Shown: positions 1-8,533 of the stretch, piece by piece | Numbering within the stretch: the stretch's first letter is position 1 | How the letters are laid out: each line of letters begins with the position of its first letter | Source of the DNA: Phragmitibacter sp965284365 | Lineage (GTDB): Bacteria; Verrucomicrobiota; Verrucomicrobiia; Verrucomicrobiales; Verrucomicrobiaceae | DNA length: 64,000 bases | Assembly (NCBI GenBank): GCA_965284365.1 | Contig: OZ260079.1 | Span: forward strand, 4,588,001-4,652,000 | Reading direction: 5' to 3' | Notes under the pieces: generated by a model | What the model was told of the DNA's origin: nothing | The model's input: the letters and a program-made list of their open reading frames with translations, nothing else | Database searches by the model: none | Position numbers and translations under genes: made by a program

Positions 1-99
1 GCCGCCCGGTCGCCCGAACCAATCCAAATCCCAGCCTTGCAGGCGCGTGGATTCCTTGTTTTGTCTCTACCCCTCAATTTTCAGCCTCTTTCCCGTTCC

Positions 100-1767
100 A
101 TGTTAGCTATTCCTTCCCAGAAATACCGCCCTTTTCCGCCTGTGCATTTGCCAGACCGGAAGTGGCCCTCCCAAGTTGCAACCAAGGCGCCCATCTGGTG
201 CAGTGTGGATCTGCGCGATGGGAATCAAGCGCTCGCCGTGCCGATGAATGTTTCCCAGAAGCTGGAGCTTTTTGACACGCTGGTGAAGTGTGGCTTCAAG
301 GAAATCGAAGTCGGGTTTCCCTCAGCGTCCAATACTGAGTTCGCCTTCAACCGCAGCTTGATCGAACATGGCCGTATTCCGGATGATGTGACAATTCAAT
401 GTCTGGTGCAGGCGCGCGAAGATTTGATCGAACGCACAGTCGAGTCACTGGAAGGCGCTAAGAAGGTCATCATCCATTTGTACAACTCCACGTCTCCGGC
501 GCAGCGTCGTTATGTGTTCGGGATGGACAAAGCGGAGATCATCCAGGTCGCTGTCAATGGAGCGCGTTTTATCCAGGATCGTATCCATCGTTTGGTGGAT
601 AAGGGGGCGCAGGTCACCTTGCAGTATTCGCCAGAGAGTTTTTCGGCAACTGAGGTCGAGTTTGCGAAGGAGATATCTGAAGCCGTCATGGATGTATGGC
701 AACCGACGCCAGAGAAAAGGATGATCCTGAATTTGCCGGACACGGTCGAAGTCGCCGGGCCTAATGTCTATGCGGATCAGATCGAATGGATGTGCAGGAA
801 CATCAGGAATCGAGACTCATTGATCATCAGTCTGCATACTCACAATGACCGTGGCACCGGTACTGCCGCCACGGAATTGGGGTTGCTGGCGGGAGCAGAT
901 CGCGTGGAAGGGACTTTGTTCGGCAATGGAGAGCGCACGGGTAACCTGGACATTGTCCAAGTGGCCATGAATCTCTATATGCATGGCATTGATCCGAAGT
1001 TGGATTTCTCCAACATGAATGCGGTTCGTGAGGTTTATGAGCGGTGCACCGGCATGACGATTCCCGCGCGCCAACCTTATTCAGGCGAGTTGGTTTTCAC
1101 GGCTTTCAGCGGATCGCATCAGGATGCGATCAAGAAAGGCCTTAGCGCGATTTCAGGCACGGACGGCCATTGGGACGTACCGTACCTGACCATTGATCCG
1201 AACGACATCGGTCGCGAATACCGCGAGGTGATCCGCGTGAACAGCCAGTCCGGTAAAGGCGGGGTGGCTTATCTTCTGGAGGCCGAGTTTGGCATTGAAC
1301 TGCCAAAGGCGCTGCAACGCGAGTTTGGTCCCTTGGCAAATTTGGAAGTAGATCGGCTCGGGCGCGAAGTCAGCGCAACCGAGTTGAAGGCGATGTTTTG
1401 GAGTGAGTATGTGGATCGGAGCGAGCCCTATTCATTGAAACATTTCCATGCTGATGGAACCACCGGAACCTTCCGTTGCCGCGCCAGCCTGACTCATCAG
1501 GGTAAAGAGATGCAAGTGGTAGGGGAGAGCAACGGTCCGATTGCCGCCTTCGTCGATGCCATGGTATCAAATGGTTGCCCGCCTTTCTCTGTCACCGCGT
1601 ATACCGAGCACTCGCTTGGGGTCAGTTCCGAGGCCTCGGCCATTTCTTATATCCAAGTCCGCAAGACGGAAGATGCTTCCTCGAAATGGGGAGCGGGGGT
1701 GGACACCAATATTGAGTTGGCCTCCATTAAAGCCGTTGTCAGTGCGGTGAACCGGATGCTGAGCTGA
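100..1767 (+). CDS. leuA: 2-isopropylmalate synthase LeuA
   Basis: Condenses acetyl-CoA with 2-oxoisovalerate, the first committed step of leucine synthesis; cytosolic. The 555-residue protein opens with the KYRPFPPVHLPDRKWPS stretch typical of the long, yeast-like LeuA subtype. It has the catalytic LRDGNQ motif at residues 38-43, HTHND near residue 246 and GNGERTGN, which supply the divalent-metal ligands. The C-terminal 130 or so residues fit the LeuA allosteric dimer domain, which binds leucine in the family. An in-frame TTG at 37 would add 21 residues unlike the family, so the ATG at 100 is chosen. No other leucine gene is nearby. Confidence 0.95.
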   Translation: MLAIPSQKYRPFPPVHLPDRKWPSQVATKAPIWCSVDLRDGNQALAVPMNVSQKLELFDTLVKCGFKEIEVGFPSASNTEFAFNRSLIEHGRIPDDVTIQCLVQAREDLIERTVESLEGAKKVIIHLYNSTSPAQRRYVFGMDKAEIIQVAVNGARFIQDRIHRLVDKGAQVTLQYSPESFSATEVEFAKEISEAVMDVWQPTPEKRMILNLPDTVEVAGPNVYADQIEWMCRNIRNRDSLIISLHTHNDRGTGTAATELGLLAGADRVEGTLFGNGERTGNLDIVQVAMNLYMHGIDPKLDFSNMNAVREVYERCTGMTIPARQPYSGELVFTAFSGSHQDAIKKGLSAISGTDGHWDVPYLTIDPNDIGREYREVIRVNSQSGKGGVAYLLEAEFGIELPKALQREFGPLANLEVDRLGREVSATELKAMFWSEYVDRSEPYSLKHFHADGTTGTFRCRASLTHQGKEMQVVGESNGPIAAFVDAMVSNGCPPFSVTAYTEHSLGVSSEASAISYIQVRKTEDASSKWGAGVDTNIELASIKAVVSAVNRMLS

Positions 1768-1832
1768 CTTCGAGGGTCGAAGGTGCGCCGCATCTTTTGA
1801 TAAGTGGTGTTCATCCATGGCGTAATCCGTGG

Positions 1833-3257
1833 GTGAGCAACTCTTTTTCCCGACGTCATTTCCTTTCCGCAGCGCTCGCTGGAGGTGCGGCGAGTCAGAC
1901 TTCACTGGAAGCTGCCGCTGAATCTTTGCCGGGGAAAGAAGGGCAATTCAGTGAACCTGCGCGGGACATTCCACTGACTGACGACGCGGATGTCATCGTC
2001 TGCGGAGCAGGGCCGGCGGGGGTGGCAGCGGCGATTTGTGCGGCGCGAGCCGGTGCCAAGGTGCGGCTGTTTGAGTGGCGAGGCTGCCTCGGTGGGATTT
2101 GGACGGCGGGATTGCTGGGCTACTTCCTGGACTTCAATAAACCGGGGTTTGCCAAAGAGTTGAGGGAGAAGCTGGACGCGCGTGATGCGCGAGCGAAGTC
2201 GAAGAGTACAAGTCGCTTTTGCTACGATCCCGAAGCGCTCAAGATGTTGCTGGAAGAATTGTGCTTGGAAGCGGGCGTGAAGTTTCAGTATCACACGAAG
2301 GTCTGCGGAGCCTTTCGCGAAGGCAACCGGCTTACTACGATTGTCACGGAGTCGAAATCAGGCCGGCAGGCCTGGAGAGCTCCGACTTTTATTGATACCA
2401 CGGGTGATGGAGATCTGGGTTATCAGGCGGGTTGTGCGTTCGAGACTGGGATGTCTGAGGATTGTCCCTGCCAGCCGATGTCGCTCAATGCTCTGCTGGT
2501 GGTGAAGGATGTGGAGGCCTTGAGGGAGTTTGTGCGCTTTGGCTCGCCGAAGCCCGGGGAGAACACTGACGGAGAGAAGAAGAAGCGCATCAAAGACGCG
2601 ATTGTGGGTACCGGGCACTTTCCCTCTTATGCTTCACCTACCATGTGGCATGTGCGGGATAACCTGATCTTCGCCATGATGAATCATGAGTATGGGATCA
2701 AAGCGTGGGATGCTGCCGAGATTACGGCTGCCACGGTTCGTGCGCGGGCAGAGATGAACAAGATGGTGGCCGGACTGCGGGCATTAGGTGGAGCATGGGA
2801 TGGGATTCAAATCGTTGCGACAGCCGAGCAAATCGGGGTGCGTGATGGTCGCCGTATCAGAGGGCGCTATACCGTTGTGCAGGATGATCTTGCCAAAGGA
2901 GCGCGGCATGAAGATGCGGTGACGCGTGTAACGTTCGGGATCGACGTGCATGCCTTGAGCGCTGATCACAACAAGCAAGCGGCCATCATGCCGAAGGAGA
3001 TTAAGATGCTGCCGTACGACATTCCGCTGCGGGCCCTGGTCGCGAAGGATGTGGACGGGCTGATGATGGCGGGGCGGTGCATCAGTGGTGATTTCATTGC
3101 GCACTCCAGTTACCGGGTCACAGGCAATGCCGTGGCCATGGGAGAGACGGCAGGGGTGACTTGTGCCGTGGCCGCATTATCCAAGCGGCTTCCGCACGAG
3201 GTGACATGGAAGGAAACGGAGGCAAAGCTCAAGGAAATGGGAATGCGCACCGTGTAG
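1833..3257 (+). CDS. Exported FAD-dependent oxidoreductase (FAD_oxidored family)
   Basis: The chosen GTG start gives a 474-residue protein beginning SNSFSRRHFLSAALAGG, a Tat-like leader, so export in folded form is likely. After the leader comes a dinucleotide-binding fold, DVIVCGAGPAGVAAAICAAR, then LGGIWTAGLLG, as in the FAD-dependent dehydrogenases common in Planctomycetes and Verrucomicrobia. The C-terminal MMAGRCISGDFIAHSSYRV resembles the second FAD-contact region of this family. The substrate cannot be read from the sequence; relatives are often linked to sugar or polysaccharide catabolism. An upstream TTG at 1797 is a possible alternative start. It follows leuA by 65 bases. Confidence 0.8.
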   Translation: MSNSFSRRHFLSAALAGGAASQTSLEAAAESLPGKEGQFSEPARDIPLTDDADVIVCGAGPAGVAAAICAARAGAKVRLFEWRGCLGGIWTAGLLGYFLDFNKPGFAKELREKLDARDARAKSKSTSRFCYDPEALKMLLEELCLEAGVKFQYHTKVCGAFREGNRLTTIVTESKSGRQAWRAPTFIDTTGDGDLGYQAGCAFETGMSEDCPCQPMSLNALLVVKDVEALREFVRFGSPKPGENTDGEKKKRIKDAIVGTGHFPSYASPTMWHVRDNLIFAMMNHEYGIKAWDAAEITAATVRARAEMNKMVAGLRALGGAWDGIQIVATAEQIGVRDGRRIRGRYTVVQDDLAKGARHEDAVTRVTFGIDVHALSADHNKQAAIMPKEIKMLPYDIPLRALVAKDVDGLMMAGRCISGDFIAHSSYRVTGNAVAMGETAGVTCAVAALSKRLPHEVTWKETEAKLKEMGMRTV

Positions 3258-3310
3258 TTGGGGCTGCGCCTATCGCTGGCCTTGCATCTGGCGTGAGTTC
3301 ACGCGATACC

Positions 3311-3679
3311 ATGCTGACTTTGCCCAGCATGATCAAAGATCCTTCACTCTGGCAGGCCGTAGGTCTGCTCACCCTTTCGAATGTCTTCATGACTTTCGCG
3401 TGGTACGCTCACCTGAAGGATCTAAAAGGCAAGGCGTGGTTCATCGCCGCGATGATTAGCTGGGGTATCGCCTTTTTTGAATACATGCTGCAGGTGCCAG
3501 CAAACCGTATTGGCAGTCGGTCATTGTCGCTGCCGCAGCTCAAAATCCTGCAGGAGGTGATTACCCTGACGGTGTTCGTGCCATTCGTGCTTCTTTATAT
3601 GAAGCAGTCTTTGAAATGGGACTACCTGTGGGCGGCGCTCTGCATGTGCGGAGCGGTGTATTTCATCTTCAGAAAGTGA
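3311..3679 (+). CDS. DMT family protein (DUF486)
   Basis: A 122-residue membrane protein with four predicted hydrophobic helices, matching the usual size of DUF486, a small relative of drug/metabolite transporters. Recognisable stretches are LLTLSNVFMTFAWYAHLK, WGIAFFEYMLQVPANRIG and the C-terminal LWAALCMCGAVYFIFRK. The substrate is unknown. The ATG at 3311 is used because it starts exactly where the family starts; the reading frame is open further upstream but that part is not family-like. Its last 11 bases overlap the end of the convergent nadD-nadK gene. Confidence 0.85.
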   Translation: MLTLPSMIKDPSLWQAVGLLTLSNVFMTFAWYAHLKDLKGKAWFIAAMISWGIAFFEYMLQVPANRIGSRSLSLPQLKILQEVITLTVFVPFVLLYMKQSLKWDYLWAALCMCGAVYFIFRK

Positions 3680-5078
3680 GAGGCCCCGGTGGATTTCCCT
3701 TCGTGAGGAACTGAATGTCCGCGATCTTTTCAGCCATGTCATGGCTGGTGAGGAAGACCAGTTCGACGGTGGCCGCCCGGCTTTGCTTGGCGCGGATGCG
3801 TTGCACGACACCGCGCTCAATACCATCCACATAAGCAGTCACGGGCCGTTTTTCGGGGGATAAGTTCCGCAGGCTCACCTGGCTGTCCGTGGAGAGGAGT
3901 GCGCTTTTCCACTGGGCCGGTTCCTGGACATTGGACCCGACGACCAACCAGGCTGGCGTATCCGCGAGGAGAGGGGAGGCACCCATGCTTCTGGCATAGG
4001 CAGTAGAGCCGGCCGCCGTGGATACCAACACGCCATCCGCGATGATTTTGGGAAGCCGGGGTACACCATTGACCAAGACCTCCAACCATGCGCTTTGGCT
4101 GGTGAGACGTTCCACCCAAGCATCATTGAAAGCGTAGTCCGTGAAGACGCGACCTTCGGCGTCCTCAAATTCCACATAGAGCATCGGCAGAAGGCGGAAG
4201 ATCACGTCCACCGGCGGGAAAGCTTCGTTGAAGACTGCCTCAGGTGCGTTCATCAGAAACCCGAGGGTGCCGGCATTCACCCCGAAGAACGGCAGGCGTT
4301 CCCGCCAGTGTTGCCGAATGGTCCGGAGCATGGATCCGTCGCCGCCTAGGGTCAGGATGTAGTCGGGATGAGAGGCACTTTGGGACGAGGCGACATCTTC
4401 AGACCATGCGACGGCCTTCGGATTCGTCTCGTCGGCTGCAGGTAAGTGGCGGAAATCCGCCAGGGAGCCGCGAGACCACGTTGCGGGATTGTTGCCACGG
4501 TATAATCCGTAGCGGTCGATGTAACGAGCAGCTTCCAGCGTCAGCAGATGCGCAGCACTGGTCTGATGAAGCAGGAATTGCCGGATGATCGTGCTAGAGC
4601 CATGCAAATCTATGGGGAAGAGTTGATGCTGAGGTGGCAGATCCCCGTGATTAAGTTCATGGCCGGGCCTAGTCAGCACGGCAAAATGGCTGCGATGCCA
4701 GAGCTCCGGGCCATTCTCCCAGCCGGTATGAATCGCTGATTCTCCGCGCGCGCCCCCGGTAAGCCAGTCCGCCCCCACAACGTGCCAGACTTCGCCTTCA
4801 GGTGCGAAGCGATCTTCCAGTTCGTGATTGCGAGTAAAGACGTCTTGTTCCAGGTCGAACAGATCAACGACTACTCGTGGCATTTTCCTGAAAGTGATGT
4901 CGCAAAGAGCCGCCCGGAAAACGGAATCGACGTTCCCAGTTTCAGGTTTGTCCGGTCGCGGGCCGCACGGAATGACGCGGACCTCGTCAAACTCGCTTGC
5001 GAGCATTTCCGCAATCTGCCGATGATGCAATCCAGGTGGGTTGAAGCTGCCTCCGAAGAGAGCGATTCGTTTCGGCAT
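3669..5078 (-). CDS. nadDK: Fused nicotinate-nucleotide adenylyltransferase / NAD kinase
   Basis: A 469-residue protein joining two NAD enzymes. Residues 1 to about 205 are a NadD-like nucleotidyltransferase, adenylylating nicotinate mononucleotide, with GGSFNPPGLHH at 9-19 and SSTIIR near the domain end. The usual family motif is GxFxPxHxGH; here the first His is Gly16 and the conserved Gly is His18, while His19 remains. Residues from about 210 to the end are NAD kinase, with GGDGS at 245-249, GVNAGTLGFL and DGVLVSTAAGSTAYARSMG. The kinase part is short before GGDGS. NadD and NadK are normally separate proteins; a fusion would couple NAD formation to NADP formation. Both assignments are confident, activity of the altered NadD site less so. 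Confidence 0.9.
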   Translation of the reverse strand: MPKRIALFGGSFNPPGLHHRQIAEMLASEFDEVRVIPCGPRPDKPETGNVDSVFRAALCDITFRKMPRVVVDLFDLEQDVFTRNHELEDRFAPEGEVWHVVGADWLTGGARGESAIHTGWENGPELWHRSHFAVLTRPGHELNHGDLPPQHQLFPIDLHGSSTIIRQFLLHQTSAAHLLTLEAARYIDRYGLYRGNNPATWSRGSLADFRHLPAADETNPKAVAWSEDVASSQSASHPDYILTLGGDGSMLRTIRQHWRERLPFFGVNAGTLGFLMNAPEAVFNEAFPPVDVIFRLLPMLYVEFEDAEGRVFTDYAFNDAWVERLTSQSAWLEVLVNGVPRLPKIIADGVLVSTAAGSTAYARSMGASPLLADTPAWLVVGSNVQEPAQWKSALLSTDSQVSLRNLSPEKRPVTAYVDGIERGVVQRIRAKQSRAATVELVFLTSHDMAEKIADIQFLTKGNPPGPLTF

Positions 5079-5208
5079 GGGGAAGTGTAGAGTCGATGGC
5101 CGGGAGCTGAAAGTTGAAAGTTAAAAGCGCAGGACTTTGCGCTTTCGCGGGGGAGGGCTTGGTCTATACTCGTCACCCCATTTTAGATTTTCGAAGACGT
5201 CGCGTCTC

Positions 5209-6360
5209 ATGCCCCTCAAGCGCCTAACTTGCCCCCATTGTGAAAAGCCTGTCGAATTGCAGGTGACGTCTGTGACACGCTCTCGCGAGTGCCCGGAGTG
5301 TCACCAGACGATCATGCTGCAGTTCACCACGAAGGCTCAGGGTCTGAAACGCAAGGCCCTGCTCACGAAGGTGGAGGAGGTGCCGGACGAAAACACGGCA
5401 GGAGATGACGATTTGCCGCGGTCTCTGGAGGGCGATATTCAAAAGCGGCTCGCATTTGATCCGGAGGTGATCGACAGCGCCCGCCGTCTGCGCATTGGGT
5501 TCATTGTGGTCTCGCTGTTCATTGTGCTGGCGGTGGCAGGCAACTATCTGAAATGGTGGCAGGCCATCGGCGATCTGATCGGAGGGCAGACCGAGGAAGT
5601 GAGCGCGGCAGACCCTGTCATCCTTCCCGAGACATTACCTTCGCAGCGTGAAAAAGGACTTAAAAAGGCGAAGCTGGATCCCAATCCGTTTGGCCTCGGA
5701 GAGAACGATGCAGCGGTAGCTTTGAAGACTGCCACGCAACGAGCCATGAAATTCCTGGAAGCAGAAAATGTTCAGGACCGCCTCAATGTGGTACGCGACC
5801 GCTCTCTGATGGAAGAGAAGATTAAGGCGTATTACGAAAAGCATCCGGCCGGTCCCATCGCGTATGATGCGATCATGCCACTGGGTGATACCAGTCAGGT
5901 GATGGGTGTATATGTCTTCGATGTCACCTTGGCTGATGGGGCCAAAAGGAAAATGACGGTAGGGAGCGTGCCCTCGGGGGAGTTCTATGTGGATTGGGCC
6001 AGTTTTGTCATCTACGGGGAAATGAGTTGGGCGGAATTCATGAAGGAAAAACCTTCGCGGCCGGTGCTGTTTCGCGTTTTGGCGATGAAGGACGAGTTCT
6101 TTGGCGGGGCGTTTGCCGCCGACAAGTCGCTGAGTTGCCTGAAGCTGGCCGATCCTTTGCTGGACGAGTCTCCTCCCATCTTTGCCTATTACAGCCGTGC
6201 GACTTCCATGGGACGGGAAATGGAGTTCGTGATGCGGCAGTCCATGGGGCAGGCTATTCCCCTTATACTCACTCTCTCTTTCCCTGAAAACCCGCAGACC
6301 GACAACCAAGTCTGGGTCGTGGAACGCGTGGCGGAAGGGTGGATGGCGCGCGGACGCTAA
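5209..6360 (+). CDS. Zinc-ribbon, single-pass membrane protein of unknown function
   Basis: A 383-residue protein starting at the ATG at 5209. Cysteines 8, 11, 28 and 31 form a CxxC-x16-CxxC zinc ribbon (TCPHCEKPV, ECPECHQTI). A hydrophobic segment, IGFIVVSLFIVLAVAGNYL, follows near residue 95, and about 270 residues lie beyond it. The likely topology is a cytosolic N-terminal ribbon with the rest outside the membrane. The C-terminal part, with YVDWASFVIYGEMSWAEF, is not one I can name, though similar ribbon-plus-helix proteins occur in Verrucomicrobia. It is divergent from nadDK with 130 bases between them that must hold both promoters. Confidence 0.75.
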   Translation: MPLKRLTCPHCEKPVELQVTSVTRSRECPECHQTIMLQFTTKAQGLKRKALLTKVEEVPDENTAGDDDLPRSLEGDIQKRLAFDPEVIDSARRLRIGFIVVSLFIVLAVAGNYLKWWQAIGDLIGGQTEEVSAADPVILPETLPSQREKGLKKAKLDPNPFGLGENDAAVALKTATQRAMKFLEAENVQDRLNVVRDRSLMEEKIKAYYEKHPAGPIAYDAIMPLGDTSQVMGVYVFDVTLADGAKRKMTVGSVPSGEFYVDWASFVIYGEMSWAEFMKEKPSRPVLFRVLAMKDEFFGGAFAADKSLSCLKLADPLLDESPPIFAYYSRATSMGREMEFVMRQSMGQAIPLILTLSFPENPQTDNQVWVVERVAEGWMARGR

Positions 6361-6441
6361 CGCGAATTCCGTGATGAGGGGAGGGGGCAAGAGTCCCAGG
6401 TTCGCAGACAGATTTTATGCGTGCTTTTCCCGGCGGTCTCT

Positions 6442-6459
6442 TTATCCTGCGCCGGATAA
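6442..6459. promoter_or_regulatory. Small inverted repeat upstream of the TIM-barrel gene
   Basis: TTATCC and GGATAA flank a 6-base centre 33 bases before the start codon at 6493. It could be an operator or an mRNA leader hairpin. The arms are short, so chance is a real alternative. Confidence 0.25.
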
Positions 6460-6492
6460 TTTCATTCCATTTCAATCGCAAACCTAACGAAC

Positions 6493-7518
6493 ATGGCAAA
6501 CACACTACCGAAACTGCATAACGCAATGTGGCCCGGTCTCGTCGGCAAGGAACCCGACACGGATCACCCGCCGATCAGCCTCGATCGCATGCTTGAACTT
6601 ACCGTCAATGCGGAGGTAAATGGCCAGAAGTTTGAGGGTGTGGACCTGTTCCTATTTCATCCGCACACGGATCCCTTCGCCGAAGATGACGATATCCGCC
6701 GCATGGCCGATAAGATCGCAGGCCACGGACTGAAAGTTGGCTCCCTCGTAGCGCCAGTCTGGCCGGGCACCGTCGGTGGCACCGCCTTCGGCACCAAGGA
6801 AGACCAGGAGAAATTTGTCCTCGCAGTGGAGAAAGCCTGCCACATCGCGCATGTGTTGAACGAGCATGGCGTCCGCAAATATGGCGTCATCCGGATCGAC
6901 TCCGCCGGTGGTCCTTCCCAATGGGCGGAAGACGCGGCAGGCAATACCAAAAAGATTGCCGACACTTTCCGTGCTGCTGGCAAGATCGCCGCTGACCATG
7001 GCGAACGTCTGGCGGCTGAAGGTGAAATCTGCTGGGGTGGCATGCATTCCTGGCGTGCCATGCTGGACACTCTGGAGGCGGTGGGGATGCCAAAAACCGT
7101 CGGCTTCCAAGCTGACCTGGCTCACACCTATCTTTATCTGCTGGGGTACAATTCCCCCGAGCACGCTCTTCTTCAGGAAGGCTACACGCAGGAGGAATTC
7201 AACGCAGCCTATACGACCCTGACCGACGCGCTGCGTCCGTGGACGTTTGATTTCCACGTCGCGCAAAACGACGGAACCGTGCACGGCACGGGATCCCATG
7301 ACAAAACCGGGCGTCATTGCCAGGCGGATGATCCTAATGGCAAGCTCGATATCACGGCAGCTTCCGGCTACTGGCTGAAAGATGCCGCCTCCCGTGGCAT
7401 TCAGCACATCTGTTGGGATGGTTGCATGTTCCCCAACGCGGTGCTCGAAACCCCGCAAACCTGGAACACCATCCTTGCCACCATGATCAAAGTGCGTGAC
7501 GCCCACGGTTGGAATTAA
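6493..7518 (+). CDS. Xylose isomerase-like TIM-barrel protein
   Basis: A 341-residue protein with the layout of the AP endonuclease 2 / xylose-isomerase-like TIM-barrel superfamily. Candidate metal-site stretches are AAEGEICWGGMHSW, VGFQADLAHTYLYLLG and FDFHVAQNDGTVHGTGSHD, placed as the Glu, Asp and His ligands are in such sugar isomerases/epimerases. No signal peptide is visible, so it should act in the cytosol. The substrate is not identifiable. It appears to be a single-gene unit: 132 bases upstream are non-coding and a strong intrinsic terminator follows 33 bases after the stop. Confidence 0.8.
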   Translation: MANTLPKLHNAMWPGLVGKEPDTDHPPISLDRMLELTVNAEVNGQKFEGVDLFLFHPHTDPFAEDDDIRRMADKIAGHGLKVGSLVAPVWPGTVGGTAFGTKEDQEKFVLAVEKACHIAHVLNEHGVRKYGVIRIDSAGGPSQWAEDAAGNTKKIADTFRAAGKIAADHGERLAAEGEICWGGMHSWRAMLDTLEAVGMPKTVGFQADLAHTYLYLLGYNSPEHALLQEGYTQEEFNAAYTTLTDALRPWTFDFHVAQNDGTVHGTGSHDKTGRHCQADDPNGKLDITAASGYWLKDAASRGIQHICWDGCMFPNAVLETPQTWNTILATMIKVRDAHGWN

Positions 7519-7551
7519 TCGGAGAAGGTAACTTAAGCGTCATTAATTTGG

Positions 7552-7585
7552 TTGGCTCCGCAGTTTGCTGCGGAGCCAATTTTTT
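7552..7585 (+). terminator. Rho-independent terminator
   Basis: A perfect 12-base-pair stem (TTGGCTCCGCAG against CTGCGGAGCCAA) closes a TTTG loop and is followed by six T. It ends transcription of the TIM-barrel gene. Confidence 0.92.
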
Positions 7586-7888
7586 GGCTTGGCGGAAAGA
7601 ACGAGAAGGAAAAAGTGACCGAGGGATACGTAAAATCTTTTAGGTATGTGAATCATTAACTAAAGTCATTCTTAAGAGTTTTTTTAAAAATGATGCTTTT
7701 GGGCCTTGATTTCCTGCGGTGGGCGGTTGATAATCCACATGAGTTAATTATAGACACGTGCGCGAAAGCCATTATTTTGTGAATTCTATGATTACTAGAA
7801 AATTTTCCTTGAATTTTACGAGTCAGTCTATTAAGGTTATCCCGACCTCTATCAAAGGTTGTTCATCAAATCGTTAACTCTCACTTCT
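7586..7888 (+). promoter_or_regulatory. AT-rich leader of the MarR gene with a candidate promoter
   Basis: This 303-base gap has no convincing coding sequence and is clearly more AT-rich than the flanking genes. The best promoter candidate is TTGATA at 7727-7732 and TATAGA at 7749-7754 with a 16-base spacer, which would leave a leader of about 130 bases before the marR start. A second, weaker TTGAAT near 7810 is also present. Confidence 0.35.
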
Positions 7889-8338
7889 ATGGCAACGCCT
7901 AACGGAACCAAAGCACCCTCAATGAAGGAACCGGGAAAGATCGCGGACTTCATTTTGTTCAGCCAGAGAGAATTTCTGCTGAATCTTTCCAAAGACCTGA
8001 GCCGTGGGAATATTTCCTTCGCCCAGTTTTATCTGCTCAGCTACCTGAGTGCCTCACGGGAACTGACCATGACCGATATTGCGCGGAAAATGGGTCACAG
8101 CACCGCAGCGGCCACCGGCTTGGTAGATCGTCTGGAAAAGCTGGGTTATGTGGAGCGCATGCACGCTGCTGATGACCGCCGCAAAGTGATGGTCAGCATC
8201 ACGACCAAGGGCATTGAGCTCGTGGGCAAGCTTCGCGGGGCCTTGCAGGATCGTGTGGCAGAAGCCATGAACGAGTCCAGCAGCCACGACGTGGATACCT
8301 TCGTGAGCACCTACCGCGGACCAGCTGCAGTGATCTAA
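7889..8338 (+). CDS. MarR family transcriptional regulator
   Basis: A 149-residue winged-helix protein. The MarR core is seen in FAQFYLLSYLSASRELTMTD, the recognition-helix region IARKMGHSTAAATGLVDRLE and the wing LGYVERMHAADDRRKVMVSI. Members bind DNA as dimers and often respond to small ligands. The ATG at 7889 gives a natural start; an in-frame TTG lies 30 bases upstream. It stands alone after an AT-rich leader and converges on the permease gene, so its target is unclear; self-regulation through the upstream AT-rich region would be typical. Confidence 0.9.
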   Translation: MATPNGTKAPSMKEPGKIADFILFSQREFLLNLSKDLSRGNISFAQFYLLSYLSASRELTMTDIARKMGHSTAAATGLVDRLEKLGYVERMHAADDRRKVMVSITTKGIELVGKLRGALQDRVAEAMNESSSHDVDTFVSTYRGPAAVI

Positions 8339-8533
8339 AAAGCCAGTTCTCTCCAGTGGAAGGCTTTTCCGCTGGTTGCATTGTGAAATATCGGTTTGCC
8401 CGGCGCTGAGGAGAGCGTCTGGCGATGATTATTTCCGTTAAATAATGCTGCGACCACGATGTTGCAGCTTTGGGGCCATCAAACAGAAGGCCCTCCAATG
8501 GTAAAAGTCCGCTCAAGCGAAGCGGCCGCCGTT

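Noticed and set aside
5635..6390. Long open frame opposite the zinc-ribbon gene
   Set aside because: Residue composition is that of an antisense shadow, with no recognisable domain or start signal.
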